Shown here: positions 1 through 6,553 of the stretch, piece after piece
Layout: each line of letters opens with the position of its first letter
Position numbering within the stretch: the first letter of the stretch is position 1
Virus record (IMG/VR): IMGVR_UViG_3300042868_001758
Location: 1 to 37,059 of that record
Strand: one strand, 5' to 3'
Source of the DNA: a virus
DNA: 37,059 nt
Translations under genes and position numbers: made by a program
Notes under the pieces: generated by a model
Told to the model about the DNA's origin: nothing
The model's database searches: none
The model's input: only the letters and a program-made list of their open reading frames with translations

Positions 1-1902
1 ACGGAAGAATACATCCGCGACAACCGGTTCAAAGCCTTCGGCCTGTGCGTGCATGAGCTGGGCAGCAACGATCCCGTTGTGTGGATCAAGGGCCGGGACA
101 TCTCAGACTGGGCAGCCACCATCGACTGGAACCGCACAGCGGTGCTGGCCCATAACGCGCAGTTCGATGTGGCGATCCTGGGCTGGCATTACAACGTACA
201 CCCCGCGTTCATCTTTGACACGCTCTCGATGGCCAGGGCGCTGCGTGGGGTGGAGGTCGGCAACAGTCTGGCTAAGCTGGCCGAAGACTTCGGCCTCCCC
301 GCCAAGGGCAATGCCATCAACAGCACGGACGGGCTGATCGAGTTGTCACCACGGGTTGAGCGGGAGCTTGCAGAGTACTGCGCCCATGATGTGTATCTGT
401 GCGAGCACGTCTTCGAGCGCCTGGGCAAGGGCTACCCCAAGAGCGAGCTGCGCCTCATCGACATGACGCTCAAGATGTACACCCGCCCGCTGTTGGAGCT
501 GGACTCGGACATGCTGACCGATGCGCTGTATGCAGAGCGTGAACAACGCGAAGCCCTGCTCAAGCGGCTGAACATTACAGACGGCGCGCTGGCCAGTAAC
601 CCACAGTTCGCAGAGCTGCTGCGCACTCTCGGGGTGGATCCCCCGATGAAGAACAAGCGCCCGACAGTGAAGACGCCTAACCCAGAAGGCAAGACCTTTG
701 CTTTTGCAAAAAACGACGCGATGTTCCAGGCGCTGCTCAACGGCGCTAACGAGGATGTGGCGCTGCTGTGCGAGGCCCGGCTGAAGGTGAAGTCAACGAC
801 TGAGCGCACACGGGCACAGCGGTTCCTGGAGATATCGAAGCGTGGGCGGCTGCCTGTGCCGCTGTCTTATTACGGCGCGCTGTCTGGCAGGTGGACGGCA
901 TCGAAGGGGTCTGCGATCAACATGCAGAACCTCAAGCGTAAGAGCTTCCTGCGCAAGGCCATCATGGCGCCCGAAGGGCATGTGCTGGTGGTCGGTGACC
1001 TGTCTCAGATCGAGCCGCGTGTGCTGGCATGGCTGTCTGACTATGACGAGATGCTCGACATTTTTAGAGCAAAAGGAGACCCCTATGCGCAGTTCGGTGC
1101 TCAGATGTTCAATATACCGGGGCTCTCGAAAGAAAGCCATCCCGACTTACGCCAGTCTGCAAAGAGCGCGTTGCTTGGCGCGGGGTATGGGCTGGGCTGG
1201 GCCAGCTTTGCAGCTCAGTTATTGGTCGGCTTCCTCGGTGCGCCGCCTGTTCGGTACGACAAGGACTTCGCCAGGAGGCTGGGCGTTACGGCGGACTACG
1301 TGGAACGGTTTCTGGAGTGGGACGAGAACATCCTCCGCATGCAGGAGATTCCGCATGTATGCACTGCGAAAGAGCTTCTCGTCCACTGCGTCGCAGCGAA
1401 GAAGATCATTGATATCTATCGTTCGACCGCGTACCCGGTTGTCGGCTTCTGGGAGCTTTGCAGCGGTCTTATCCAGCGCTCACTGGCAGATGGCGAAGAG
1501 TATCGCCACAAGTGTTTGGTCTTCCGCAAAGAAGAGATTGTTCTTCCCAACGGCATGAGCCTGTTGTATCCTAACCTTCGTCAGCAGAAAGATGCTAGTG
1601 GGAGGCCGCAGTGGGTGTACGGCTCAGACGCCACGAAGCTATACGCAGGAAAGATTACGAACAATGTGACGCAGGCGACTGCACGCATTGTGATGACGGA
1701 CGGCATGCTCAGGACAGCTAAACGCTACCCTGTGGCAGGCACCGTACATGATGAACAGATTGTTGTAGTACCTGAACAAGAGGGTCAGGACGCTCTGCCG
1801 TGGGTGCTGGAGCAGATGACTATGGAGCCGAAGTACATGCCGGGGATCCCCCTGGCCGCTGAAGGTGGCGTTCACCGTCGTTATGGCCTTGCAAAAGGCT
1901 AG
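1..1902 (+). CDS. DNA polymerase I-like family A polymerase with 3'-5' exonuclease (5' end missing)
   Basis: Replicative phage DNA polymerase. The frame is open from the first base, so the N-terminus, including exonuclease motif I, lies outside the window. Exo II is visible as AHNAQFD near nt 148-168 and Exo III as YCAHD near nt 376-390. The polymerase domain has motif A (GDLSQIEPR, nt 994-1020), motif B (RQSAKSALLGAGYG, nt 1150-1191) and motif C (VHDEQ, nt 1744-1758), so the catalytic Asp, Lys and Asp/Glu residues are present. In motif B the residue equivalent to E. coli Pol I Phe762 is Leu (codon at 1174-1176). No intein or frameshift was seen. It heads the plus-strand replication operon and ends 10 nt before the next start. 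The family call is secure; only the start is unknown. Confidence 0.96.
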   Translation, partial: TEEYIRDNRFKAFGLCVHELGSNDPVVWIKGRDISDWAATIDWNRTAVLAHNAQFDVAILGWHYNVHPAFIFDTLSMARALRGVEVGNSLAKLAEDFGLPAKGNAINSTDGLIELSPRVERELAEYCAHDVYLCEHVFERLGKGYPKSELRLIDMTLKMYTRPLLELDSDMLTDALYAEREQREALLKRLNITDGALASNPQFAELLRTLGVDPPMKNKRPTVKTPNPEGKTFAFAKNDAMFQALLNGANEDVALLCEARLKVKSTTERTRAQRFLEISKRGRLPVPLSYYGALSGRWTASKGSAINMQNLKRKSFLRKAIMAPEGHVLVVGDLSQIEPRVLAWLSDYDEMLDIFRAKGDPYAQFGAQMFNIPGLSKESHPDLRQSAKSALLGAGYGLGWASFAAQLLVGFLGAPPVRYDKDFARRLGVTADYVERFLEWDENILRMQEIPHVCTAKELLVHCVAAKKIIDIYRSTAYPVVGFWELCSGLIQRSLADGEEYRHKCLVFRKEEIVLPNGMSLLYPNLRQQKDASGRPQWVYGSDATKLYAGKITNNVTQATARIVMTDGMLRTAKRYPVAGTVHDEQIVVVPEQEGQDALPWVLEQMTMEPKYMPGIPLAAEGGVHRRYGLAKG

Positions 1903-1912
1903 TGGAGTTCAC

Positions 1913-2194
1913 ATGCAATACAAACCAAGCAGTTTCAAAGTAGGTGCCTCGCCGTACAAAGTGCATTACGTCAATGAGGACAGGGGCCGCGAGTACGGGG
2001 CGATCTATTACGGCACCAAGGCCATCGTCATCTACACAAAGAACCGCGCTGAAGAGAGCGTATCCGAGACGTTCTGGCATGAGATGACCCACGCTGTTCT
2101 GCATGAGATGCAGCACAAGCTGTACAACGACGAGAAGTTTGTGACGCAGTTTGCAAAGCTCCTCAACGAAGCAATCAACAGCGCGAGGGAATGA
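1913..2194 (+). CDS. Small HExxH zinc-metallopeptidase-like phage protein
   Basis: A 93-residue protein with the motif WHEMTHAVLHEM in its second half, an HExxH zinc-binding signature like that of ImmA/IrrE and SprT-type peptidases. It is followed by a DEKFVTQFAKLL helix that could supply the third ligand. I chose ATG 1913, preceded by GGAG at 1904-1907. A longer reading from 1865 lies inside the polymerase gene and adds residues unlike the family. It lies between polymerase and nuclease genes, so it travels with replication genes. Its substrate is unknown. It could act on a host regulator, or it may have kept the fold without peptidase activity. Confidence 0.75.
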   Translation: MQYKPSSFKVGASPYKVHYVNEDRGREYGAIYYGTKAIVIYTKNRAEESVSETFWHEMTHAVLHEMQHKLYNDEKFVTQFAKLLNEAINSARE

Positions 2195-2195
2195 C

Positions 2196-2327
2196 ATGAG
2201 CGACGAGTTCAAGCAGTGGGTGTGCAGTATCGAGAGCGGTGTCCCGCACGGCGTAGCCTGGGACAGCACGCTGGTGAAGATGTTGTGGAACTGCTGGCTC
2301 GCATCGAGGGAGACGGCCAATGTCTGA
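2196..2327 (+). CDS. Small hypothetical protein, 43 residues
   Basis: A short ORF starting one base after the previous stop and ending 8 nt inside the next gene, fitting a translationally coupled chain. The product begins MSDEFKQWVCSIESGVPHGV and is rich in Trp and Cys (three Trp, two Cys), with no recognisable domain. The AGGGA at 2186-2190 is a reasonable ribosome binding site for ATG 2196. The tight overlaps on both sides are the main argument that it is real. No function can be given. Confidence 0.55.
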   Translation: MSDEFKQWVCSIESGVPHGVAWDSTLVKMLWNCWLASRETANV

Positions 2328-2991
2328 AAAAATCATCCGGTGGTCGCACAGCGCGCTGAAGGACTACGAAGGCTGTGCGCGGCGGTATCACGAGGTCAAG
2401 GTGCTGGGCAAGTACCCGTTCCAAGAGACCGATGCCACACGCTACGGCGTGGAGGTGCACAAGGCCCTGGAGGAGTACATCAAGGACAACAAGCCAATAC
2501 CGCCCGCCTACGCGCAGTTCCAGGCGGTGGTGGACGCGATTCTCAAGAAGCCTGGGCGCAAGCTGGCCGAGCATGAGATGGCGCTGAACAAACAGCTACA
2601 GTCCTGCGATTGGAAGGCTCCAGATGTGTGGGTGCGCGGCATTGCCGACATCTTGATCGTGGATGATGACGGGCTTGTGGCCTGGGTGGGTGACTGGAAG
2701 ACGGGCAATGACCGCTACCCCGACAGAGATCAGTTGGTGCTCATGTCGATCATGGTGTTCGCACACTTCCCGCACATCCGCAAAGTGAACAGCGCTCTGT
2801 TGTTCATCGTCAAAGAGACGATGGTGAAGATGCAGATGATGCGTGAGCAGGCCGATGCCGCGTGGTGGAAATACCGCGAACGAACCGCCCGCCTTGAGAA
2901 CAGCTTTGCAAACAATGTATGGAACCCCACACAGACGCCGCTGTGCCGCTGGTGCCAAGTGACGGGGTGTGAATTTAACCCTAGACATTAG
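2320..2991 (+). CDS. PD-(D/E)XK nuclease, Cas4/RecB-like
   Basis: A 223-residue nuclease of the PD-(D/E)XK superfamily. The N-terminal SHSALKDYEGCARRY segment, H47 in VEVHKALEEY, D110 in RGIAD, the GDWKTG core (D125, K127) and Q138 in DQLVLMS match the RecB/Cas4 nuclease motif order. One Cys at residue 19 and three near the end (C209, C212, C217) are spaced like the four iron-sulfur ligands of Cas4 and AddB enzymes; a cluster is inferred, not shown. The gene starts inside the end of the 43-residue ORF. A role in DNA end processing or recombination during replication is likely. There is no CRISPR array or other cas gene nearby, so this is not a CRISPR locus. Confidence 0.88.
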   Translation: MSEKIIRWSHSALKDYEGCARRYHEVKVLGKYPFQETDATRYGVEVHKALEEYIKDNKPIPPAYAQFQAVVDAILKKPGRKLAEHEMALNKQLQSCDWKAPDVWVRGIADILIVDDDGLVAWVGDWKTGNDRYPDRDQLVLMSIMVFAHFPHIRKVNSALLFIVKETMVKMQMMREQADAAWWKYRERTARLENSFANNVWNPTQTPLCRWCQVTGCEFNPRH

Positions 2992-3000
2992 GGGCAGCAA

Positions 3001-3243
3001 ATGCGTTTTCACCTGACAGACGGAACACAGCTAGACCTGAATGTTAGCGGCAGCATGCTGGGCTACCGCATTTCGTGCGTGACGCTAGACGCAAAGGATA
3101 TTAGCCAGATGTTAGCGGCCGCTGAAGCAGAGCGTGTTTTATTTCTGCAGCATTTGCTAACGCGATTCGCTCCTGACATCGAGACCCTCAACAACTTGGC
3201 ACACGTAAGTAAAGGATTGAAAGATGACCCAGAAGAATGGTAA
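3001..3243 (+). CDS. Hypothetical protein, 80 residues
   Basis: Starts 9 nt after the nuclease gene with a good ribosome binding site (AGGGGCAGCAA before ATG 3001) and overlaps the next gene by 20 nt. The product opens with a predicted strand-rich stretch (MRFHLTDGTQLDLNVSGS) and continues with a helical segment (SQMLAAAEAERVLFLQHLL). No motif or family is recognised. Its position between two nuclease genes suggests a DNA-metabolism setting, but nothing in it shows a function. Confidence 0.7.
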   Translation: MRFHLTDGTQLDLNVSGSMLGYRISCVTLDAKDISQMLAAAEAERVLFLQHLLTRFAPDIETLNNLAHVSKGLKDDPEEW

Positions 3244-3463
3244 GCGCGACTTCAAGCATGCCTACGCCTTGCAGAAGGCCAGTGGCGAGACCAAGGATCA
3301 GCTTGAGCGCCAGAAGGCTCGACAAGCTTACGACAAGGCCGGCATAGACCGCACGGGCAAGCACATCGACCACATCAAGCCGCTGCGCGCTGGGGGCAAG
3401 ACAACCAAGGGCAACCTGCGCCTGCGCAGTCCGAAAGCTAACGTGAGCGATAACGGGAAATAA
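3224..3463 (+). CDS. Small HNH-type nuclease-like protein
   Basis: A 79-residue basic protein. The C-terminal half has HIDHIKPLRAGGKTTKGNLR followed by LRSPKANVSDN, which is the His-Asn-Asn/His layout of an HNH beta-beta-alpha metal nuclease (DH dyad, central NL, and a late Asn where the last ligand normally is). The N-terminal half is a Lys/Arg-rich helix (KARQAYDKAGIDRTGKH) suited to DNA contact. ATG 3224 overlaps the previous gene, and the stop is one base before the helicase start. It is small compared with mobile HNH endonucleases and could be a resolvase-like or nicking accessory of replication. The nuclease call is from motif only. Confidence 0.75.
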   Translation: MTQKNGKRDFKHAYALQKASGETKDQLERQKARQAYDKAGIDRTGKHIDHIKPLRAGGKTTKGNLRLRSPKANVSDNGK

Positions 3464-3464
3464 G

Positions 3465-5897
3465 ATGGAGATTCTGGACAACAAGGCTGTGCTCATCAAG
3501 ACGCGCAACCCTGCGAAGTACACCGTAATACCCAAGAGCCGCATCGTTGAGGATCACGGCAATGGCGGCTACACCGTCGCTGTTTTCTTCGGCCTCGACG
3601 AGATGCGGGTGCTCAAGAACCTGGGCGTCAAGAAGGTACTCTCGCCGATCACGCGCAAGTACAACTGGCCCGGGCGCTACCGCCCGATGGAGCACCAAGT
3701 AGACACCGCGTCGTTCCTGACGCTGCACCGCCGAGCCTTCTGTTTCAACGAACCTGGGACCGGGAAGACCCTCTCAGCGCTGTGGGCGGCTGACTACCTG
3801 ATGACGCGGGGTGAAGTGCGTCGCGTGCTCATACTGTGCCCGCTGTCGATCATGCACAGTGCCTGGATGGGGGACATCATGAACTCGGTGATGCACCGCA
3901 GCGCTGTCGTAGCCCACCATGCGCAAGCCTCGCGCAGAATAGAACTGGTGCAGGGGGACTATGAGTTCGTCATCACCAACTATGAAGGGCTGAACCTTAT
4001 CAACCGCGAGGTGCTCAACGATGGCCGGTTCGATCTGATCATTGTTGATGAGTGCTTTGTAGCAGGGACGCTAGTGTCCACCCCGCAGGGGCGACGCCCG
4101 ATTGAACAGCTAGAAGCCGGGGACGCGGTCTTGACTTCTGACGGAGTAATGCGTATAAAAAGACTTGTACGCAACACTGCTACGCAATTGGTTGAGGTCA
4201 AACTTGGAAACGGCAAAATCGTCCGGTGTACCCCTGAGCATCCCTTCTTTACTGATGTCGGTTGGGTATGCGCCAAAAATCTTGCGGGAAGACGGCTTAT
4301 ATCTGGCGCTGAGCTGTCCCGTTTGCGGGACGGAATACCGCCGCAAAAAAGCGCAGATGCTTTGGTTTCTATCGAAGGGGATTCCGACTGGGGTTACCTG
4401 TTCCAGATCTTGCGCACGGAAGAGGTGGCATCTAATGAATCCCGGAGCCAGCTACTTCAACCATATTTTGCCGGATCAACGGGGGAAAACGTCGGGGCCG
4501 AAGACGCCAGAACATCGGGCGAAGTTGTCAGCAGTAGCGAAAGCCAACGGGTACAAGCCGATTGTGCGCGGGGGGAACGGTACGGGCATGACGCCGATGG
4601 AACAGTTGATTTCCGAGGTCTTACCTGTGGGGTGGGCATGGAACTACCCAGTAGCGTTGGGCAAGAGGCAGCAAGGCTTTCCTACGAACTACAAGCTCGA
4701 CTTTGCGTGGCCGCACCTCAAAGTGGGGCTGGAAGTGGACGGGGGCAGTCACACCCTGTTAGCGCGGCAAGCGCAGGATCGGAAGAAGGAAGCCAAGCTG
4801 GCGGAGCTTGGGTGGAAAGTGTTTCGTATATCGAATGCCCAAACGGGGAGCCTGTATACAACCTCGAAGTTGAAGGAACACCTAACTACTTTGTTGGGAA
4901 TCATTGGCTAGTCCACAACTGCAACGCATACAAGAACCCCACGACACAGCGCTGGAAGTCCCTGCAGTCGATCATTCATCCGCACACCTACCTGTGGATG
5001 ATGACGGGAACACCTGCATCGCAGTCGCCTGTGGACGCTTACGGTCTGGCCAAGCTGGTGAACCCCAACGGTGTGCCGAAGTTCTACACGGCATGGCGGG
5101 ACAAAGTGATGAACAAGATCACGCAGTTCAAGTGGGCACCCAAGCCAGAGTCCAAGAAGCTGGTGCACGAGGTCTTGCAGCCCGCCATCCGGTTCACCAA
5201 GGAGCAGTGCCTGGATCTCCCACCCGTCACGACAGTCACCCGCGAAGTCGCGCTCTCACCGCAGCAGACGAAGTACTACAAGCTGCTCAAGGAACAGATG
5301 CTGGTGCAGGCTGCCGGCGAGACGATCAGCGCAGTGAATGCGGGCGTGATGGTCAGCAAGCTCTTGCAGGTGTCGTGCGGATCGGCGATCACAGACGACA
5401 AGGAGATTGTGGAATTCGATGCCTCAGCACGGCTTAAAGTCTTGATGGAGGTCATCGAGGAGACCAACCGCAAGGTCATCATCTTCGCAATGTTCCGCTC
5501 TAGTATCGACACGATCACCACGTACCTGGAGAAGAATAACGTCAAGACTGCGCAGATTCACGGCGACGTGAGCGCGACAAAGCGAGGGGCGATCATCAAC
5601 GACTTCCAGCACACGCCCAATGTTCAGGTCTTGGTCATGCAGCCCCAGGCGACGGCACACGGGATCACGCTGACTGCTGCCGACACGGTAGTGTTTTATG
5701 GCCCGCTGATGAGCGTTGAGATGTACCTGCAATGTATTGCGCGAGCCGACCGCAAGGGGCAGAACTCCGACAAAGTGACTGTGGTGCATATACAAAGTAG
5801 CCCCATCGAGCAAAAGATGTTCAAGGCTATGGCGTCCAAGGTAAGTGACCACGCACTACTCGTCGACATGTTCGATAGCGAGGTTAAAAATAGTTGA
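3465..5897 (+). CDS. SNF2/superfamily 2 DNA helicase interrupted by an intein
   Basis: An 810-residue precursor. The extein is an SNF2-type ATPase of about 521 residues. Motif I is NEPGTGKT (about residues 95-102), motif Ia LILCPLSIMHSAW, motif II the DE at 195-196, motif III MMTGTPAS, and the C-terminal lobe ends with motifs V/VI (QATAHGITLTAADTVVF, then QCIARADRKGQ). The intein covers residues 197-485 and splits motif II: DE is separated from Cys486-Asn-Ala-Tyr-Lys-Asn. After splicing this restores DECNAYKNP, the expected DExx-KN motif. Without splicing the ATPase should be dead. The helicase probably acts in phage DNA replication, recombination or remodelling. The start ATG 3465 follows GGGAAATAAG and lies one base after the HNH gene. 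Confidence 0.93.
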   Translation: MEILDNKAVLIKTRNPAKYTVIPKSRIVEDHGNGGYTVAVFFGLDEMRVLKNLGVKKVLSPITRKYNWPGRYRPMEHQVDTASFLTLHRRAFCFNEPGTGKTLSALWAADYLMTRGEVRRVLILCPLSIMHSAWMGDIMNSVMHRSAVVAHHAQASRRIELVQGDYEFVITNYEGLNLINREVLNDGRFDLIIVDECFVAGTLVSTPQGRRPIEQLEAGDAVLTSDGVMRIKRLVRNTATQLVEVKLGNGKIVRCTPEHPFFTDVGWVCAKNLAGRRLISGAELSRLRDGIPPQKSADALVSIEGDSDWGYLFQILRTEEVASNESRSQLLQPYFAGSTGENVGAEDARTSGEVVSSSESQRVQADCARGERYGHDADGTVDFRGLTCGVGMELPSSVGQEAARLSYELQARLCVAAPQSGAGSGRGQSHPVSAASAGSEEGSQAGGAWVESVSYIECPNGEPVYNLEVEGTPNYFVGNHWLVHNCNAYKNPTTQRWKSLQSIIHPHTYLWMMTGTPASQSPVDAYGLAKLVNPNGVPKFYTAWRDKVMNKITQFKWAPKPESKKLVHEVLQPAIRFTKEQCLDLPPVTTVTREVALSPQQTKYYKLLKEQMLVQAAGETISAVNAGVMVSKLLQVSCGSAITDDKEIVEFDASARLKVLMEVIEETNRKVIIFAMFRSSIDTITTYLEKNNVKTAQIHGDVSATKRGAIINDFQHTPNVQVLVMQPQATAHGITLTAADTVVFYGPLMSVEMYLQCIARADRKGQNSDKVTVVHIQSSPIEQKMFKAMASKVSDHALLVDMFDSEVKNS
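4053..4919 (+). mobile_element. Class 1 intein in helicase motif II
   Basis: A 289-residue intein. Cys1 starts block A (CFVAGTLVSTPQG). Block B is RCTPEHPFF, with the Thr-x-x-His that activates the N-terminal splice junction. The C-terminal half has block F (VYNLEVEGTPNYFVGN) and block G (HWLVHN), ending in His-Asn and followed by Cys+1 of the extein. All residues needed for standard splicing are present. The N-terminal splicing part is about 88 residues and the C-terminal part about 37, the sizes of natural split-intein halves. The 160-odd residues between them, in this frame, are a Ser/Gly/Glu/Ala-rich stretch with no LAGLIDADG or other endonuclease motif. That DNA encodes an endonuclease in the +1 frame. 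Confidence 0.93.
4255..4911 (+). CDS. Vsr/DUF559-type homing endonuclease nested out of frame in the intein
   Basis: A 218-residue reading from ATG 4255, in the +1 frame relative to the helicase-intein ORF and wholly inside it. It contains a CPVC...CSRSC zinc finger (cysteines at nt 4315-4413), a NUMOD3-like segment (SGPKTPEHRAKLSAVAKA, about nt 4492-4545) and a nuclease core NYKLDFAWPHLKVGLEVDGG, then SH, then RQAQDRKKEAKLAELGWKVF. The Asp, Glu-x-Asp and His pattern matches the Vsr-like 'EDxHD' homing endonucleases linked to fractured split-intein genes. The stop TAG (4909-4911) lies inside the codons of intein block G. The start is uncertain: a TTG at 4165 gives 248 residues and ATG 4435 would drop the zinc finger. 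None has a clear ribosome binding site. The likely role is to spread the intein by cutting intein-free helicase alleles. Confidence 0.85.
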   Translation: MSVGYAPKILREDGLYLALSCPVCGTEYRRKKAQMLWFLSKGIPTGVTCSRSCARKRWHLMNPGASYFNHILPDQRGKTSGPKTPEHRAKLSAVAKANGYKPIVRGGNGTGMTPMEQLISEVLPVGWAWNYPVALGKRQQGFPTNYKLDFAWPHLKVGLEVDGGSHTLLARQAQDRKKEAKLAELGWKVFRISNAQTGSLYTTSKLKEHLTTLLGIIG

Positions 5898-5978
5898 AAA
5901 AGAGGGCATACAGGCCGCAAAATTACGGCTATGATTGTCAAAGGTTAGACAAATAAAGACTAAGGACAGGAGAGAAAA
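5898..5978 (+). promoter_or_regulatory. Intergenic leader with strong ribosome binding site
   Basis: An 81-nt gap, one of the few real gaps in the replication arm. It is AT-richer than its surroundings. It ends with AGGACAGGAGAGAAAAATG, a strong Shine-Dalgarno site for the gene at 5979. A TATGAT at 5930-5935 resembles a -10 box but has no fitting -35 hexamer, so I do not call a promoter with confidence. Confidence 0.4.
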
Positions 5979-6395
5979 ATGACGCAAGACATCGAATCCG
6001 CCAGCATCCCTATGGACAAGCTGGCCCGGGTGTATCGCAAGATGCAGGCCCGGATTCAAGAACTGACGACGGCTTACGAGACCGAGGTCGAGACGCTCAA
6101 AGCACAGCAAGAAGCTGTGAAGACGGCGCTCAAAGACCAAATGCTGGCTCTTGGGCTCAAGTCAGTTAACACGGCGGAGGGGGTCGTCATCCTATCAACC
6201 AAGACGCGCTACTCGACCCAGGACTGGGAAGCGCTTGGGCAGTTCATGATTGAGAACGATGCGATTGACTTGTTGGAAAAGCGCATCGCGCAGACCAACA
6301 TGGCGTCCTTCCTGAGAGATAACCCCGGGGTAGTTCCACCCGGACTTAACAGTAACTCTGAGTACGCGATCAGCGTAAGAAAGCCCACAAAATGA
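5979..6395 (+). CDS. Conserved-type phage protein with N-terminal coiled coil
   Basis: A 138-residue protein. Residues 12-55 form a heptad-rich helix (KLARVYRKMQARIQELTTAY and onward). The C-terminal part has a compact motif: NTAEGVVILSTKTRYSTQDW, then DLLEKRIAQTNMASFL, then a late PPGLNSNSEYAISVRKP. From memory this order, in which an aromatic/Asp-Trp turn, a 'dLLekR' helix, a 'vPPGLN' turn and a terminal 'VRKP' strand follow one another, recurs in many phage genomes beside single-strand-binding or recombination genes; its function is unknown. The stop overlaps the next start (ATGA). It could be an accessory of replication or recombination. Confidence 0.8.
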   Translation: MTQDIESASIPMDKLARVYRKMQARIQELTTAYETEVETLKAQQEAVKTALKDQMLALGLKSVNTAEGVVILSTKTRYSTQDWEALGQFMIENDAIDLLEKRIAQTNMASFLRDNPGVVPPGLNSNSEYAISVRKPTK

Positions 6396-6553
6396 ACATG
6401 AACTTCACATTCACCCAGCAGCAAGCCCAGGTCTTGCTTAACGCTTTGGCACAGCGCCCTTACGCTGAAGTCAGCGGCCTGATCGAGACGCTTATCGCAC
6501 AAGCCCGTACACAAGAAGAAGCCGCAGCAAACACTAAGGAGGAACAACAATGA
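6392..6553 (+). CDS. Small phage protein, 53 residues
   Basis: Linked by 4-nt ATGA overlaps to the genes on both sides, which strongly supports translation. The product starts MNMNFTFTQQQAQVLLNALA and continues QRPYAEVSGLIETLIAQART. Similar short 'LLNALAQRPYAEVxxLI' proteins are common next to phage replication genes, from memory. It is probably all-helical. The function is unknown, and coupling to the SSB-like gene suggests a partner or assembly role. Confidence 0.72.
   Translation: MNMNFTFTQQQAQVLLNALAQRPYAEVSGLIETLIAQARTQEEAAANTKEEQQ

Noticed and set aside
2320-2991. Cas4 of a phage CRISPR system
   Set aside because: Only the nuclease fold is shared; no cas1, cas2 or array is present in the window.
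4165-4254. Longer nuclease start at TTG 4165
   Set aside because: The added 30 residues lie under the essential intein block B region and do not look like part of the zinc-finger module; kept only as a possible start.
4270-4290. Programmed +1 frameshift at the A5 run (4275-4279) joining the N-intein to the nuclease
   Set aside because: A5 is not a recognised +1 shift site, and frame 0 remains open to a complete C-intein, so no shift is needed for splicing. It cannot be fully excluded.
5894-5963. Sigma70 promoter before the 5979 gene
   Set aside because: TATGAT at 5930 and TTGTCA at 5935 do not pair with a partner box at 16-18 bp spacing.
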